Source of the DNA: an uncultured Pelagibacteraceae bacterium | GTDB taxonomy: Bacteria > Pseudomonadota > Alphaproteobacteria > Pelagibacterales > Pelagibacteraceae | NCBI GenBank assembly: GCA_902589505.1 | Contig: CACITE010000001.1 | Coordinates: 1 to 64,000, forward strand | Direction: 5' to 3' | Length of the DNA: 64,000 nucleotides | Shown: piece by piece, positions 26,869 to 35,445 of the stretch | How the letters are laid out: every line of letters begins with the position of its first letter | Position numbering within the stretch: the stretch's first letter is position 1 | Position numbers and translations under genes: made by a program | The notes under the pieces: generated by a model | Told to the model about the DNA's origin: nothing | Seen by the model: only the letters and a program-made list of their open reading frames with translations | Databases searched by the model: none

Positions 26869-27821
26869 TGTCTATTTTAGTAATTGCAGAACATGATAAT
26901 TTAAAATTAAAAACATTTTCATTGAATGTTATCAATGCAGTTTCTAAAATTGATTCTGATATACATGTATTGGTGGCTGGGAATAAATGTGAAAATGTTT
27001 GCAAAGAAGTAGCTGCAGTACCATTAGTTAAAAAAGTTTTACAATCCAATTCAGTAAATTATGAAAATTTTTTAGCAGAAAATTTAACTCCATTAATTAT
27101 AAAATTATCAGAAAAATATACTCATATAATAGCAGCAGCAAATACATTTGGTAAAAATTTTATGCCAAGGGTAGCTGCCATATTAGATACGTCTCAAGTA
27201 AGCGATATAATAAAAATAAATGCTCCTGATACTTTTGTAAGACCTATATATGCAGGAAATGCACTTGCAACGGTTAAAAGTAATGATAAAAAAAAATGTA
27301 TTACCATTAGACCCACATCATTTGATCCAGCTCCTAGCTCTGGTGGTTCTTCACCAATAGAAAAGGTTGATGCTGTTGATGCTCCTAATATTTCTAAATT
27401 TATTAAAAAAGATGAAACTAAATCCGAAAGACCAGAACTTGGGACTGCAAGAGTTGTAATTTCTGGTGGAAGAGGAATGAAAAGTGGCGAAAATTTTAAA
27501 CTCATAAATGCTATCGCTGATAAATTAAATGCGGCTGTAGGTGCTTCACGAGCCGCAGTTGATGCTGGTTACATAAGCAATGACCATCAAGTTGGTCAAA
27601 CAGGTAAAGTTGTTGTGCCTGACTTATATATCGCAGTAGGTATTTCTGGAGCGATTCAACACTTAGCAGGAATGAAAGAAAGTAAAATTATTGTAGCAAT
27701 AAACAAAGATGGAGAAGCTCCCATTTTTAGCATTGCCGATTATGGCTTAGAGGCAGATCTATTCGAAGCATTGCCGCAATTTTTAGAAGAGTTAAACAAA
27801 CTCAATACTATCCAAAAATAA
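26868..27821 (+). CDS. etfA: Electron transfer flavoprotein alpha subunit
   Basis: ETF alpha holds the FAD of the ETF dimer. It is 317 residues, with an N-terminal domain like EtfB and a C-terminal FAD domain containing VVISGGRGMKSGENF, then VGASRAAVDAGY, then VGQTGKVVVPDLYIAVGISG. All are invariant ETF alpha segments. It starts in a TAATG overlap with etfB and is followed by the quinone oxidoreductase gene after a 21-base gap. Confidence 0.96.
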   Translation: MSILVIAEHDNLKLKTFSLNVINAVSKIDSDIHVLVAGNKCENVCKEVAAVPLVKKVLQSNSVNYENFLAENLTPLIIKLSEKYTHIIAAANTFGKNFMPRVAAILDTSQVSDIIKINAPDTFVRPIYAGNALATVKSNDKKKCITIRPTSFDPAPSSGGSSPIEKVDAVDAPNISKFIKKDETKSERPELGTARVVISGGRGMKSGENFKLINAIADKLNAAVGASRAAVDAGYISNDHQVGQTGKVVVPDLYIAVGISGAIQHLAGMKESKIIVAINKDGEAPIFSIADYGLEADLFEALPQFLEELNKLNTIQK

Positions 27822-27842
27822 AAAGTTTGATATAGTTGCTGT

Positions 27843-29450
27843 ATGCCAAGAGAAGCGATGGAGTATGATGTAGTTATTGTTGGTGCTGGTCCCGCAGGAT
27901 TAGCTACAGCAATTAAATTAAAACAACTCGATTCCAATTTAAATGTTTGTATTTTAGAAAAAGGATCTGAAGTTGGTGCTCATATTTTAAGTGGAAATGT
28001 TTTTGAAACCAAAGCGCTTGATGAGCTTTTACCTAAATGGAAAGAGCAGGGCGCACCTGTTAAAACAAAGGTTTCTAAGGAAAAATTCTTATTTTTGGGT
28101 AAAAATAAGTCTTTAAGTTGGCCAACTTGGCTTTTACCTTCAGTTCAAAAAAATCACAAAAATTACATTATTAGTCTAGCTAACTTATGTCGTTGGCTTG
28201 CCGAACAAGCAGAAAAGCTAGGCGTAGAAATATTTCCAGGTTTTCCTGCTAGCGAAGTTCTTTATAAAGAAGACGGTTCTATAAAAGGTGTGGCCACCTT
28301 AGATATGGGTTTAGATAAAGAAGGTAAGAAAAAAGAAGGCTATCAAGAAGGCATGGAGATCCATGCAAAAGTTACAGTATTCGCTGAAGGTTGTAGGGGT
28401 CATTTAGGTAAACAAATTATAAAAAAATATAATCTTGATTCAGGAAAAAATCCTCAACAATATGGTATTGGTTTCAAAGAAATTTGGGAAGTAAGCGATC
28501 AACAACATCAAGAAGGTTTGGTCATGCATACAGCCGGCTGGCCATTAGATAACAAAACTTATGGTGGAAGCTTTGTTTATCATGCCGAGAAAAAACAAAT
28601 TTATATTGGATATGTTATTGGACTTGATTATCAAAACCCTCATCTATCGCCTTTTGACGAGTTTCAAAGATTCAAAACACATAAAGATATTAAAAAAATG
28701 TTAGAGGGTGGAAAAAGAATTGCATTTGGAGCTAGAGCACTGATTGAAGGAGGTATTCAAAGTTTACCAAAAATGCATATGCCGGGAGGATTATTAATTG
28801 GTTGCGATGCAGGAACCTTAAATATGCCAAAGATAAAAGGATCACATACAGCTATGAAAAGTGGAATTATTGCTGCAGAAACAATAAATGAAAATTTTAA
28901 AAATAAAAAAGAGTTATCAATTTATGAAGATAAATTTAAAAAAAGTTGGGCTTATAAGGAATTGCATCAAGCTAGAAATGTAAAACCAAGTTTTAGCTGG
29001 GGTTTAATTTTTGGTATTATTTATACAGGATTAGATCAAATACTATTCAGAGGAAAATTGCCATTTACTCTAAAACACAAACACGCAGATCATAAGGCAT
29101 TAAAACCAGCTAATCAGATGTCTGCAATAGATTATCCCAAACCAGATGGTAAAATAACATTTGATAAAACTAGTTCAGTTTTTTTAACAGGAACTAATCA
29201 TACGGAAAATCAACCTGTTCATCTTAAATTAAAAGATCCAAATTTGCCAATTAACTACACATTAAAAGAATACAATGAGCCAGCACAAAGGTATTGTCCA
29301 GTGGGAGTTTACGAAATACAAGAAAATAAATTTGTAATTAATTCACAGAATTGTATTCATTGTAAGACTTGCGATATAAAAGAGCCTTCACAAAATATTA
29401 CCTGGGTTGTTCCTGAAGGTGGGGGAGGACCGAAGTACGGAAATATGTGA
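27843..29450 (+). CDS. Electron transfer flavoprotein-ubiquinone oxidoreductase
   Basis: A 535-residue membrane-associated oxidoreductase that passes electrons from ETF to ubiquinone. The N-terminus has the FAD motif VVIVGAGPAGLATAIKL, and ILSGNVFETKALDELLP and GIGFKEIWEV are ETF:QO hallmarks. The C-terminal ferredoxin-like part carries the 4Fe-4S cysteines in RYCPVGVYE and NCIHCKTCDIKEPSQNI. It completes the path from the dehydrogenase at 23686 to the respiratory chain. An in-frame ATG at 27858 is an alternative start that would remove five residues. Confidence 0.96.
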   Translation: MPREAMEYDVVIVGAGPAGLATAIKLKQLDSNLNVCILEKGSEVGAHILSGNVFETKALDELLPKWKEQGAPVKTKVSKEKFLFLGKNKSLSWPTWLLPSVQKNHKNYIISLANLCRWLAEQAEKLGVEIFPGFPASEVLYKEDGSIKGVATLDMGLDKEGKKKEGYQEGMEIHAKVTVFAEGCRGHLGKQIIKKYNLDSGKNPQQYGIGFKEIWEVSDQQHQEGLVMHTAGWPLDNKTYGGSFVYHAEKKQIYIGYVIGLDYQNPHLSPFDEFQRFKTHKDIKKMLEGGKRIAFGARALIEGGIQSLPKMHMPGGLLIGCDAGTLNMPKIKGSHTAMKSGIIAAETINENFKNKKELSIYEDKFKKSWAYKELHQARNVKPSFSWGLIFGIIYTGLDQILFRGKLPFTLKHKHADHKALKPANQMSAIDYPKPDGKITFDKTSSVFLTGTNHTENQPVHLKLKDPNLPINYTLKEYNEPAQRYCPVGVYEIQENKFVINSQNCIHCKTCDIKEPSQNITWVVPEGGGGPKYGNM

Positions 29451-29460
29451 AGATAAAAAA

Positions 29461-29841
29461 TTAAGAAAGATCTACAGCGTATTTTTTTAGTTTTTCTAAG
29501 GGTATAATTTCTAAAGTTTTATAATTTGTTTTTTTTAAAAAAATTTTACATGCGGTCCCAGCATTTATTGCCTCAGCATAAGTTCCTGCACAAATACACC
29601 AACAGTCACCTTCTTTTAGACCAGGGAAATCAAATTCTGGGTGAGGAGTAATTAAATCATTGCCTGCTGTTTTTGCCCATTCCAAAAATTTTGTAGTAAC
29701 TTTTGCACAAACAGTATGTACACCATGATCTATTTCATCTGTATTACAACAACCGTCCCTAAACCATCCCGTAACTGGATTATCTGAGCAACTTTCAAGT
29801 TCCTCTCCTAATACATTTTTTTGAAAATTTTCTTCTTCCAT
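29461..29841 (-). CDS. DUF2237 family protein
   Basis: A 126-residue protein matching the DUF2237 pattern closely: NVLGEELESCS near the start, GWFRDGCCNTDEIDHGVHTVCA in the middle, and FPGLKEGDCWCICA near residue 85. The conserved Cys-Cys and other cysteines suggest metal or redox chemistry, but no function is established. It overlaps hisI by one base and is co-transcribed with it, converging on the ETF:QO gene. Confidence 0.85.
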   Translation of the reverse strand: MEEENFQKNVLGEELESCSDNPVTGWFRDGCCNTDEIDHGVHTVCAKVTTKFLEWAKTAGNDLITPHPEFDFPGLKEGDCWCICAGTYAEAINAGTACKIFLKKTNYKTLEIIPLEKLKKYAVDLS

Positions 29842-30308
29842 TATAATTTTGTTGGATTGGGTTCGTCTTTATATATTTTTTTTGGATCAAAAATTTTTTT
29901 CTTTTCTTTAAATTCCATTTTTAATTCTTCAACATTATTAATTTTTCCTAAAGGAATAGATCTATAAAAACAAGAGCGATAGCCTACGTGGCAGCTAGCG
30001 CCGTTTCCTATGTCTACGGATATCCATATAGAATCTTGATCATCATCAATTCTTATTTCTTTTATTTTTTGTACAAATCCACTAATTTGTCCTTTGTGCC
30101 ATATTTTTTTTCTTGATCGACTCCAATAATGAGCTTCTTTAGTTTCAATCGTTTTTTTTAATGCTTCTTCGTTCATATAGCCGTGCATCAGAATGTCACC
30201 TGTTCTAAAATCTGATGTAATTACAGGTATAAGGCCATTTTCATCGAATTTTGGCTCTAAGTACTTGCCTTCTTCAACTTCTTTAATATTATCTCTTTTT
30301 TTAAACAT
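29841..30308 (-). CDS. hisI: Phosphoribosyl-AMP cyclohydrolase
   Basis: Third step of histidine synthesis: opening the purine ring of phosphoribosyl-AMP. It is 155 residues with the family core MHGYMNEEALKKTIET, YWSRSRKKIWHKG, and the metal-binding region DIGNGASCHVGYRSCFYR with its zinc-ligand cysteines. It is a stand-alone HisI without the HisE pyrophosphatase domain, which fits alphaproteobacteria. The usual his operon is not in this window. Confidence 0.94.
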   Translation of the reverse strand: MFKKRDNIKEVEEGKYLEPKFDENGLIPVITSDFRTGDILMHGYMNEEALKKTIETKEAHYWSRSRKKIWHKGQISGFVQKIKEIRIDDDQDSIWISVDIGNGASCHVGYRSCFYRSIPLGKINNVEELKMEFKEKKKIFDPKKIYKDEPNPTKL

Positions 30309-30353
30309 TAATTATATTATATAGATATTTAAAATAATAATTAAACAAATAAC

Positions 30354-30965
30354 ATGAAATTAGTAAAAGACGTAGATCAGGTAAATAAAGAAAAACATAA
30401 AGTTTCTGACGAGAAAGCCGAAGAAGCTGTTAAAACAATCATAGAATGGATCGGAGAGGATGTTAATAGAGAGGGTTTAAAATCAACTCCAAAAAGAGTA
30501 ATAAAAGCATTTAAAGAATATTTTAGCGGATATAGAGAAGATCCAAGCAAATACCTATCAAAAACTTTTAGTGACGTTGAGGGTTATGATGACATGGTGA
30601 TTGAAAAAAATATTAGTATTCAAAGTCATTGTGAACATCATATGGCGCCAATTATGGGTGTAGCACACGTTGCTTATATTCCTTCAAACAAAGTGGTTGG
30701 TTTAAGCAAGTTAGCAAGAGTAGTAGAGACACTTTCAAAAAGATTACAAACCCAAGAGCGTTTAACAATGCAAATTGCAAAAACAATAATGGATGTTTTA
30801 CAACCGCGGGGTGTTGCGGTAACAGTTGATGCCACGCATCAGTGCATGACAAACAGAGGTATAAAGAAAGAAAATACTACGACAATTACCAATTATTTTT
30901 TAGGAACATTTAAGGACGATTTAAGTTTCCAAAATCGATACTTGAGATATATTAATAAAGATTAG
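30354..30965 (+). CDS. folE: GTP cyclohydrolase I
   Basis: Converts GTP to dihydroneopterin triphosphate, the first step of folate synthesis. It is 203 residues with VNREGLKSTPKRVIKAF, the zinc-site motif QSHCEHHMAPIMGVAHVAYIP, and VVETLSKRLQTQERLTMQIA. The zinc ligands (Cys and His of SHCEHH, and the later Cys of HQCMTNRG) are all present. It is divergent from hisI with a 45-base gap. Folate demand in this genome should be high, given the many THF-dependent enzymes nearby. Confidence 0.96.
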   Translation: MKLVKDVDQVNKEKHKVSDEKAEEAVKTIIEWIGEDVNREGLKSTPKRVIKAFKEYFSGYREDPSKYLSKTFSDVEGYDDMVIEKNISIQSHCEHHMAPIMGVAHVAYIPSNKVVGLSKLARVVETLSKRLQTQERLTMQIAKTIMDVLQPRGVAVTVDATHQCMTNRGIKKENTTTITNYFLGTFKDDLSFQNRYLRYINKD

Positions 30966-30996
30966 CATTTATTAATAATTAGTCTAAAATTTTATA

Positions 30997-31998
30997 ATGA
31001 GTGATAAGTTTCAAGCCATAGTTTTAAATCAATCAGGCGAACAGTTTTCTCGCGAAATAAAAACATTGGATAAAAGTTTTTTAAATCAGGGTGATGTTTT
31101 AGTAAAAATTGATTATTCAGACTTAAATTTTAAAGATGCTTTGATTTTAAAAAATGGTGGGAAACTTATAAAGGAATATCCCAGAATACCAGGTATAGAT
31201 TTATCAGGAACGATCGAAGAAAGTAATGTAGATGAATTTAAAAAAGGAGATCAAATTATAGTCAATGGCTCTAGAGTTGGAGAATTGTATCATGGAGGTT
31301 ATTCACAATACGCCAGAATAAAAAAAGAATTTATTGTTAAAAAACCGGATGGAATTAGTACAAAACAAGCAATGATGTTAGGCACTGCAGGCTTTACAGC
31401 AGTTTTATGTGCATTTGCAGTTAAAGCGAGAGAAGAATTACTGTTAGGAGAAAAAGTTAATGAAGTTTTAGTAACTGGCGCAACAGGTGGAGTTGGAAGT
31501 GTAGCAGTTATGGCTTTATCAAAACTAGGATGTAAAGTTACTGCTGTTACAGGAAAAATTGAACAAAGTAATTTTTTGAAAGAGCTGGGCGCAAAAAATA
31601 TAATTAATCGTCAGGAATTAGAAGCTGAACCTAAATTACTTGCAAAAGGTACTTGGGACGGAGTGGTAGATACTGTAGGAGGAAACATTTTGGCTAACGC
31701 CATTTCTCAAACAAAACATTCTGGAATAGTGGCTGCCTGCGGAAATGCCAGTAGCAATAAGTTAAATACTTCAGTAATTCCTTTTATTTTAAGAGGCGTG
31801 AAATTATGGGGAGTAGATTCGGTAGCTATTAGCAAAAAAAGAAAGGAATTTATTTGGGGGGAAGTATCCAAAATCATCGATTTTAAGATATTAGAAAAAT
31901 CTATCAAAGTTGTAAATTTTAATGAATTGCTAAATATTTTTCCCAGTATGCTTGAAGGAAAATTGAAGAATAAAATATTGATAGATGTAAATAAATAA
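30997..31998 (+). CDS. AcuI/YhdH-type acryloyl-CoA reductase family oxidoreductase
   Basis: A 333-residue zinc-free medium-chain reductase of the YhdH/AcuI group. The GroES-like N-terminal half includes DYSDLNFKDALI and IPGIDLSGTI. The NADPH Rossmann motif is TGATGGVGSVAV near residue 165, preceded by MLGTAGFTAVLCAFA, a segment typical of AcuI. AcuI reduces acryloyl-CoA to propionyl-CoA and detoxifies the acrylate released from DMSP. A DddP-like gene 13 kb away gives it a possible partner. The LysR gene follows in a 1-base overlap. Confidence 0.8.
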   Translation: MSDKFQAIVLNQSGEQFSREIKTLDKSFLNQGDVLVKIDYSDLNFKDALILKNGGKLIKEYPRIPGIDLSGTIEESNVDEFKKGDQIIVNGSRVGELYHGGYSQYARIKKEFIVKKPDGISTKQAMMLGTAGFTAVLCAFAVKAREELLLGEKVNEVLVTGATGGVGSVAVMALSKLGCKVTAVTGKIEQSNFLKELGAKNIINRQELEAEPKLLAKGTWDGVVDTVGGNILANAISQTKHSGIVAACGNASSNKLNTSVIPFILRGVKLWGVDSVAISKKRKEFIWGEVSKIIDFKILEKSIKVVNFNELLNIFPSMLEGKLKNKILIDVNK

Positions 31999-32888
31999 TG
32001 GATTGGGACAAGCTTAAAATATTTCATGCTGTGGCAGAAGCAGGAAATTTTACTAAAGCTACATACATTTTAAATTTGAGCCAATCAGCAATTAGCAGGC
32101 AAATACAATCTCTAGAACTAGAATTAAAGACACAATTATTTGAAAGGCATGCAAGAGGTTTATCTTTAACAGAAAACGGGGAATATCTTTTTAAAACTGC
32201 CCATGAAGTGATATCCAAACTTAAAGAAGTAGAATCAACTTTGGTGGACAAAAAAGATAAGCCAACTGGTAAATTGACTGTAACAACAGTAGTAAGTTTC
32301 GGAACTACTTGGTTAACACCTAGAATTCAGGAATTTATGAAACTTAATCCTGAAATTGAAATTGAATTAATTTTTGATGATAAAGAACTTGATTTAAGCA
32401 CACGTCAAGCCGATATCGGTATTTGGATGAGACGACCCAAGCAATTAAGTTATATACAAAAAAAACTAATTGATATTAATTATCATATATATGGATCATC
32501 GAAATATTTGGAGCAATATGGATATCCTAAAAACCTATCCGATCTAAATAAACATAGATTTATTTCATACGGTAGAGGGGCTCCTTCTCCAGTTTTTAAT
32601 CCTGATTGGGCTTTAAAAATAGGGATCAAAGATGAAAAAAAAAGAAAGCCAGTAATGAAAGTGAATAGTGTTTATGGATTACTACTTGCTGTTCAAAGTG
32701 GTGTTGGACTAGCATCTCTACCTGATTATATAACTGTCTCAGTGCCAAACATTGTGAGAGTTTTGCCCAAGATTGAAGGACCTAAAACAGAAGCGCACTT
32801 CGTATATCCTCAATCTTTAAAAAATGTAGCTAGGGTGATAGCATTTAGAAATTTCTTATATAGTAAAATTAAAAAATGGGAATTTTAA
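31998..32888 (+). CDS. LysR family transcriptional regulator
   Basis: A 296-residue LysR-type regulator with an N-terminal winged helix-turn-helix (FHAVAEAGNFTKATYILNLSQSAISRQI, about residues 8-35) and a C-terminal ligand-binding domain. It starts in a TAATG overlap with the AcuI-like gene, so the two are co-transcribed. This arrangement, regulator behind its target rather than divergent, suggests it may control its own operon or a distant one. The effector is unknown. Confidence 0.92.
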   Translation: MDWDKLKIFHAVAEAGNFTKATYILNLSQSAISRQIQSLELELKTQLFERHARGLSLTENGEYLFKTAHEVISKLKEVESTLVDKKDKPTGKLTVTTVVSFGTTWLTPRIQEFMKLNPEIEIELIFDDKELDLSTRQADIGIWMRRPKQLSYIQKKLIDINYHIYGSSKYLEQYGYPKNLSDLNKHRFISYGRGAPSPVFNPDWALKIGIKDEKKRKPVMKVNSVYGLLLAVQSGVGLASLPDYITVSVPNIVRVLPKIEGPKTEAHFVYPQSLKNVARVIAFRNFLYSKIKKWEF

Positions 32889-32890
32889 AG

Positions 32891-33205
32891 TTATTTATGT
32901 GTTTCAGTTTTAATTTTTAGCTGTGCTCCCTCTTGTATAGATAAAGTTTTTTGATCGAGCACACCTTCGATATCAGCTGTTTTTTTTATACTTGTCGTGT
33001 CAGAACTCACATTACCCTTTAATTTTCCCCCTAAAGAGGCAAATTTTGATTTAATATTTCCAATAATATTTGATTTTGAGTGTGTTATGATGTCTTCAGC
33101 TTTAACATCACCATTAATTTTTGCATCTATAATAATTTTATCTTTTTCAATTATTTCGCCGTCAATTGAAACGTCCGATAATAGTATTGATGTTTTGTCT
33201 CCCAT
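32891..33205 (-). CDS. Bactofilin-like polymer-forming protein
   Basis: A 104-residue protein if ATG 33205 (MGDKTS) is used in place of the track start. It consists of repeated short beta turns (SIDGEIIEKDKIIIDAKINGDVKAEDI, SNIIGNIKSK, LGGKLKGNV) of the bactofilin beta-helix type. Bactofilins assemble into filaments near the membrane. It lies alone, converging on the LysR gene. The size is at the small end of the family. Confidence 0.82.
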   Translation of the reverse strand: MGDKTSILLSDVSIDGEIIEKDKIIIDAKINGDVKAEDIITHSKSNIIGNIKSKFASLGGKLKGNVSSDTTSIKKTADIEGVLDQKTLSIQEGAQLKIKTETHK

Positions 33206-33313
33206 ATAAAACCTATACAACTAATCATATACATAGATTAACTTTGATAAAATACACTTTTTAGTTGTATTAAATTTGAAATTATCGTAGTTAACATTGA
33301 TAAATTTGAGCAA

Positions 33314-33388
33314 ATGTCTATCAATAAATTTAGCCACAATTTAGTTCAAAATTTAGAAAATGGCGCAGGGAAAAGTATCATAAAATAA
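33314..33388 (+). CDS. Possible 24-residue leader peptide
   Basis: An ATG-started 24-codon frame whose TAA shares a base with the ATG of the next gene (TAATG), the arrangement seen in translational coupling. The peptide, MSINKFSHNLVQNL then ENGAGKSIIK, shows no regulatory run of one amino acid. It could be a coupling leader or a chance frame in AT-rich DNA, and no Shine-Dalgarno sequence was seen. The rest of the gap from 33221 to 33313 shows nothing recognisable. Confidence 0.3.
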   Translation: MSINKFSHNLVQNLENGAGKSIIK

Positions 33389-34638
33389 TGAAAAGAATTT
33401 TTGTATTTTTTTTAATTACAATAATAGTAATTTTGATTGGATATTTTTCTGTTGGAAATAATGTACCAATATTAAAATCTTTAAAAAATGCAATTCCTAA
33501 GGAGTTCAAAAACAAATTAAAATCAACGATATTTTTAAATAGGTACAAACAAGACAACTCAGTATACATTATAAGATCAAACTCCCCAAACTCGTTTGAG
33601 TTAGAAAATAATGCAAAAATTTATATATATTCAAATTTATTAATCAAAACTCCTATTAAGTTAGATATATATGGGTACAATTTAAGTGACAAAATTAATT
33701 GCTTAAATACTGAGTTTAAACATAATTATTTAATCGAAATTAAAAAATTAGACGAAAAATGTAATAAGTCTTTCTATTTTCAAGGAAAAATTAAGGACTA
33801 TAATGGAGAACAATACTTTTATTTTGCTTTAAATAATAAAATAAAAAATAATTCTAAAAATTTAATAGTTTTACCTGTAGCAACTTTTTTTGACTATTCA
33901 AGTAACGCTTGGGGCATAAGTAATGCAACTACAAAATTAAATCTAATACCCTTTGTTAAAAATTCAAACAGTAATTTTCCAACATCAAAAATGATAAAAT
34001 GGTCTGAACATACGCATGATTCAATAAAAAATATAGCTATTCATTTAGATAAATTTGATTTTGTTTATGACTATGATTTAGAATTTATTAATTTAAATTC
34101 ATACAAAAATCTATTTTTTTTAGCCCATCAAGAGTCGATACCCGAAAGCACACTGGCAAAAATTTTTCAATTTTTAAAAAATGGTTCTAATAAAAATGTA
34201 CTTTCCGTTGGAGCGGGAAATTTTTTAAGAATAGTAAATTTTAAATTTATAGGTGATAAAATTGTTCAATTTCAATTTCCAGATACAAGAATTAATCGTG
34301 CAAAATATAATCTAAACCCACAAGCTGACTATGATACATTCAATTGTAAATTAGAAAACTTTTTTTCTACTGCTGATAAAATACATATAAATTCCGCAGT
34401 ATCTATCAGACAAAGAGAATTAAATAGACCTTTAGGGGAAATCTTACATCCTTACGAAAGTTCTAACTCGGAACATTATTTTGAAGATATCATTTGCGAT
34501 ACTGGAATTAAAGTACCATTACTAACTATTACTAAATACGATTCTAGCAACTTTATACAGGTTAACGCAGATAATGTAGGTATATATTTTAATGATATTC
34601 CAAAATTAAGAAATAAAATTTTGGAATTTTTAAAATAG
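33388..34638 (+). CDS. Membrane-anchored protein, possibly N,N-dimethylformamidase-large-subunit-like
   Basis: A 416-residue protein with an N-terminal transmembrane anchor (residues 3-22) and a large soluble domain. LIVLPVATFFDYSSNAWGISN resembles a segment of the N,N-dimethylformamidase large-subunit-like family, and FLAHQESIPESTLAKIFQFLKNGSNKNVLSVGAGNF would fit its glutamine-amidotransferase-like portion, but I cannot confirm this. Otherwise unrecognised. A GTG-started methyltransferase-like gene follows after 5 bases, so the two are probably co-expressed. Confidence 0.55.
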   Translation: MKRIFVFFLITIIVILIGYFSVGNNVPILKSLKNAIPKEFKNKLKSTIFLNRYKQDNSVYIIRSNSPNSFELENNAKIYIYSNLLIKTPIKLDIYGYNLSDKINCLNTEFKHNYLIEIKKLDEKCNKSFYFQGKIKDYNGEQYFYFALNNKIKNNSKNLIVLPVATFFDYSSNAWGISNATTKLNLIPFVKNSNSNFPTSKMIKWSEHTHDSIKNIAIHLDKFDFVYDYDLEFINLNSYKNLFFLAHQESIPESTLAKIFQFLKNGSNKNVLSVGAGNFLRIVNFKFIGDKIVQFQFPDTRINRAKYNLNPQADYDTFNCKLENFFSTADKIHINSAVSIRQRELNRPLGEILHPYESSNSEHYFEDIICDTGIKVPLLTITKYDSSNFIQVNADNVGIYFNDIPKLRNKILEFLK

Positions 34639-34643
34639 AAATT

Positions 34644-35315
34644 GTGATTAAAAATAAATTATCTTTTTTTTTTAAAAATCAAATTTGGCATATCGGTGGA
34701 ACTATTTTTTTATTTTATATAGGTACACTATTTGTTGATTTTAGAAGCAATCATAATACTTTTTTAGGAATAGGCACTCCCGAGTGGTTTATGATCGCTA
34801 TGTTCATTCCTTTAATTCACCAAACTTATGTATGGATATGTTGGAGATCTGAACTATGTTGGAAATTTATTAGCAGCACAATTGGATTTAAGAGATATGT
34901 TATATTTTTTTTTATTATAATAATTTCGAGACTTTCAGCAATTGTGTTGTGTTTTATTGATTATGGCTCTTTATATAAACCCGGATGGCTGGCTTGGACT
35001 TTAGGATTAATTTTTTTTATTCCAGGCGCTTATACAATATATTCTGTAAAAAAATATTTTGGTTTCTTACGTGCTGCTGGAGCAGATCATTTTGAGCCCA
35101 AATATAAATATTTGCCATTTGAAAGAAGGGGAATTTTTAAATGGACTGCTAACGCTATGTATGTTTTTGCTATGGGAATTCCTTTTTCTTTTGCGGTTGT
35201 TACCGGATCACAATCAATGTTTGTGGTCGCAATTTATACTTATATTTCTATTTGGCTGCATTATTTCTGCACAGAAAAAGAAGATTATAAGATTATATAC
35301 AGTGAAATTTCATAA
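34644..35315 (+). CDS. PEMT/ICMT-like integral membrane methyltransferase family protein
   Basis: A 223-residue membrane protein with about five hydrophobic helices. The C-terminal part, RRGIFKWTANAMYVFAMGIP and IWLHYFCTEKEDYKIIYSE, follows the S-adenosylmethionine-binding pattern of phospholipid or isoprenylcysteine methyltransferases (GxxRxxxNxMY and a tEk motif). The substrate may be a lipid; it is unknown. It starts with GTG 5 bases after the upstream gene. Confidence 0.65.
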   Translation: MIKNKLSFFFKNQIWHIGGTIFLFYIGTLFVDFRSNHNTFLGIGTPEWFMIAMFIPLIHQTYVWICWRSELCWKFISSTIGFKRYVIFFFIIIISRLSAIVLCFIDYGSLYKPGWLAWTLGLIFFIPGAYTIYSVKKYFGFLRAAGADHFEPKYKYLPFERRGIFKWTANAMYVFAMGIPFSFAVVTGSQSMFVVAIYTYISIWLHYFCTEKEDYKIIYSEIS

Positions 35316-35361
35316 AAATTAATAAAAACACAAGTTATAGTTGATTTAGGTGCGACATTTT

Positions 35362-35380
35362 GATATTGATAATCATTCGC
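35362..35380 (+). promoter_or_regulatory. Fur box upstream of the iron ABC transporter
   Basis: GATATTGATAATCATTCGC agrees with the classical 19-base Fur consensus GATAATGATAATCATTATC at 16 positions. It lies 66 bases before the preferred start of the ferric-iron binding protein gene, where an operator overlapping the promoter is expected. Control by a Fur-family repressor under iron sufficiency is inferred from this match and the gene context. Confidence 0.75.
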
Positions 35381-35445
35381 ATTGCAATTAATTACTATTA
35401 TCATTAGATGTTCTTTTTAAACTAACATTAAAAATGAGGATGAAA

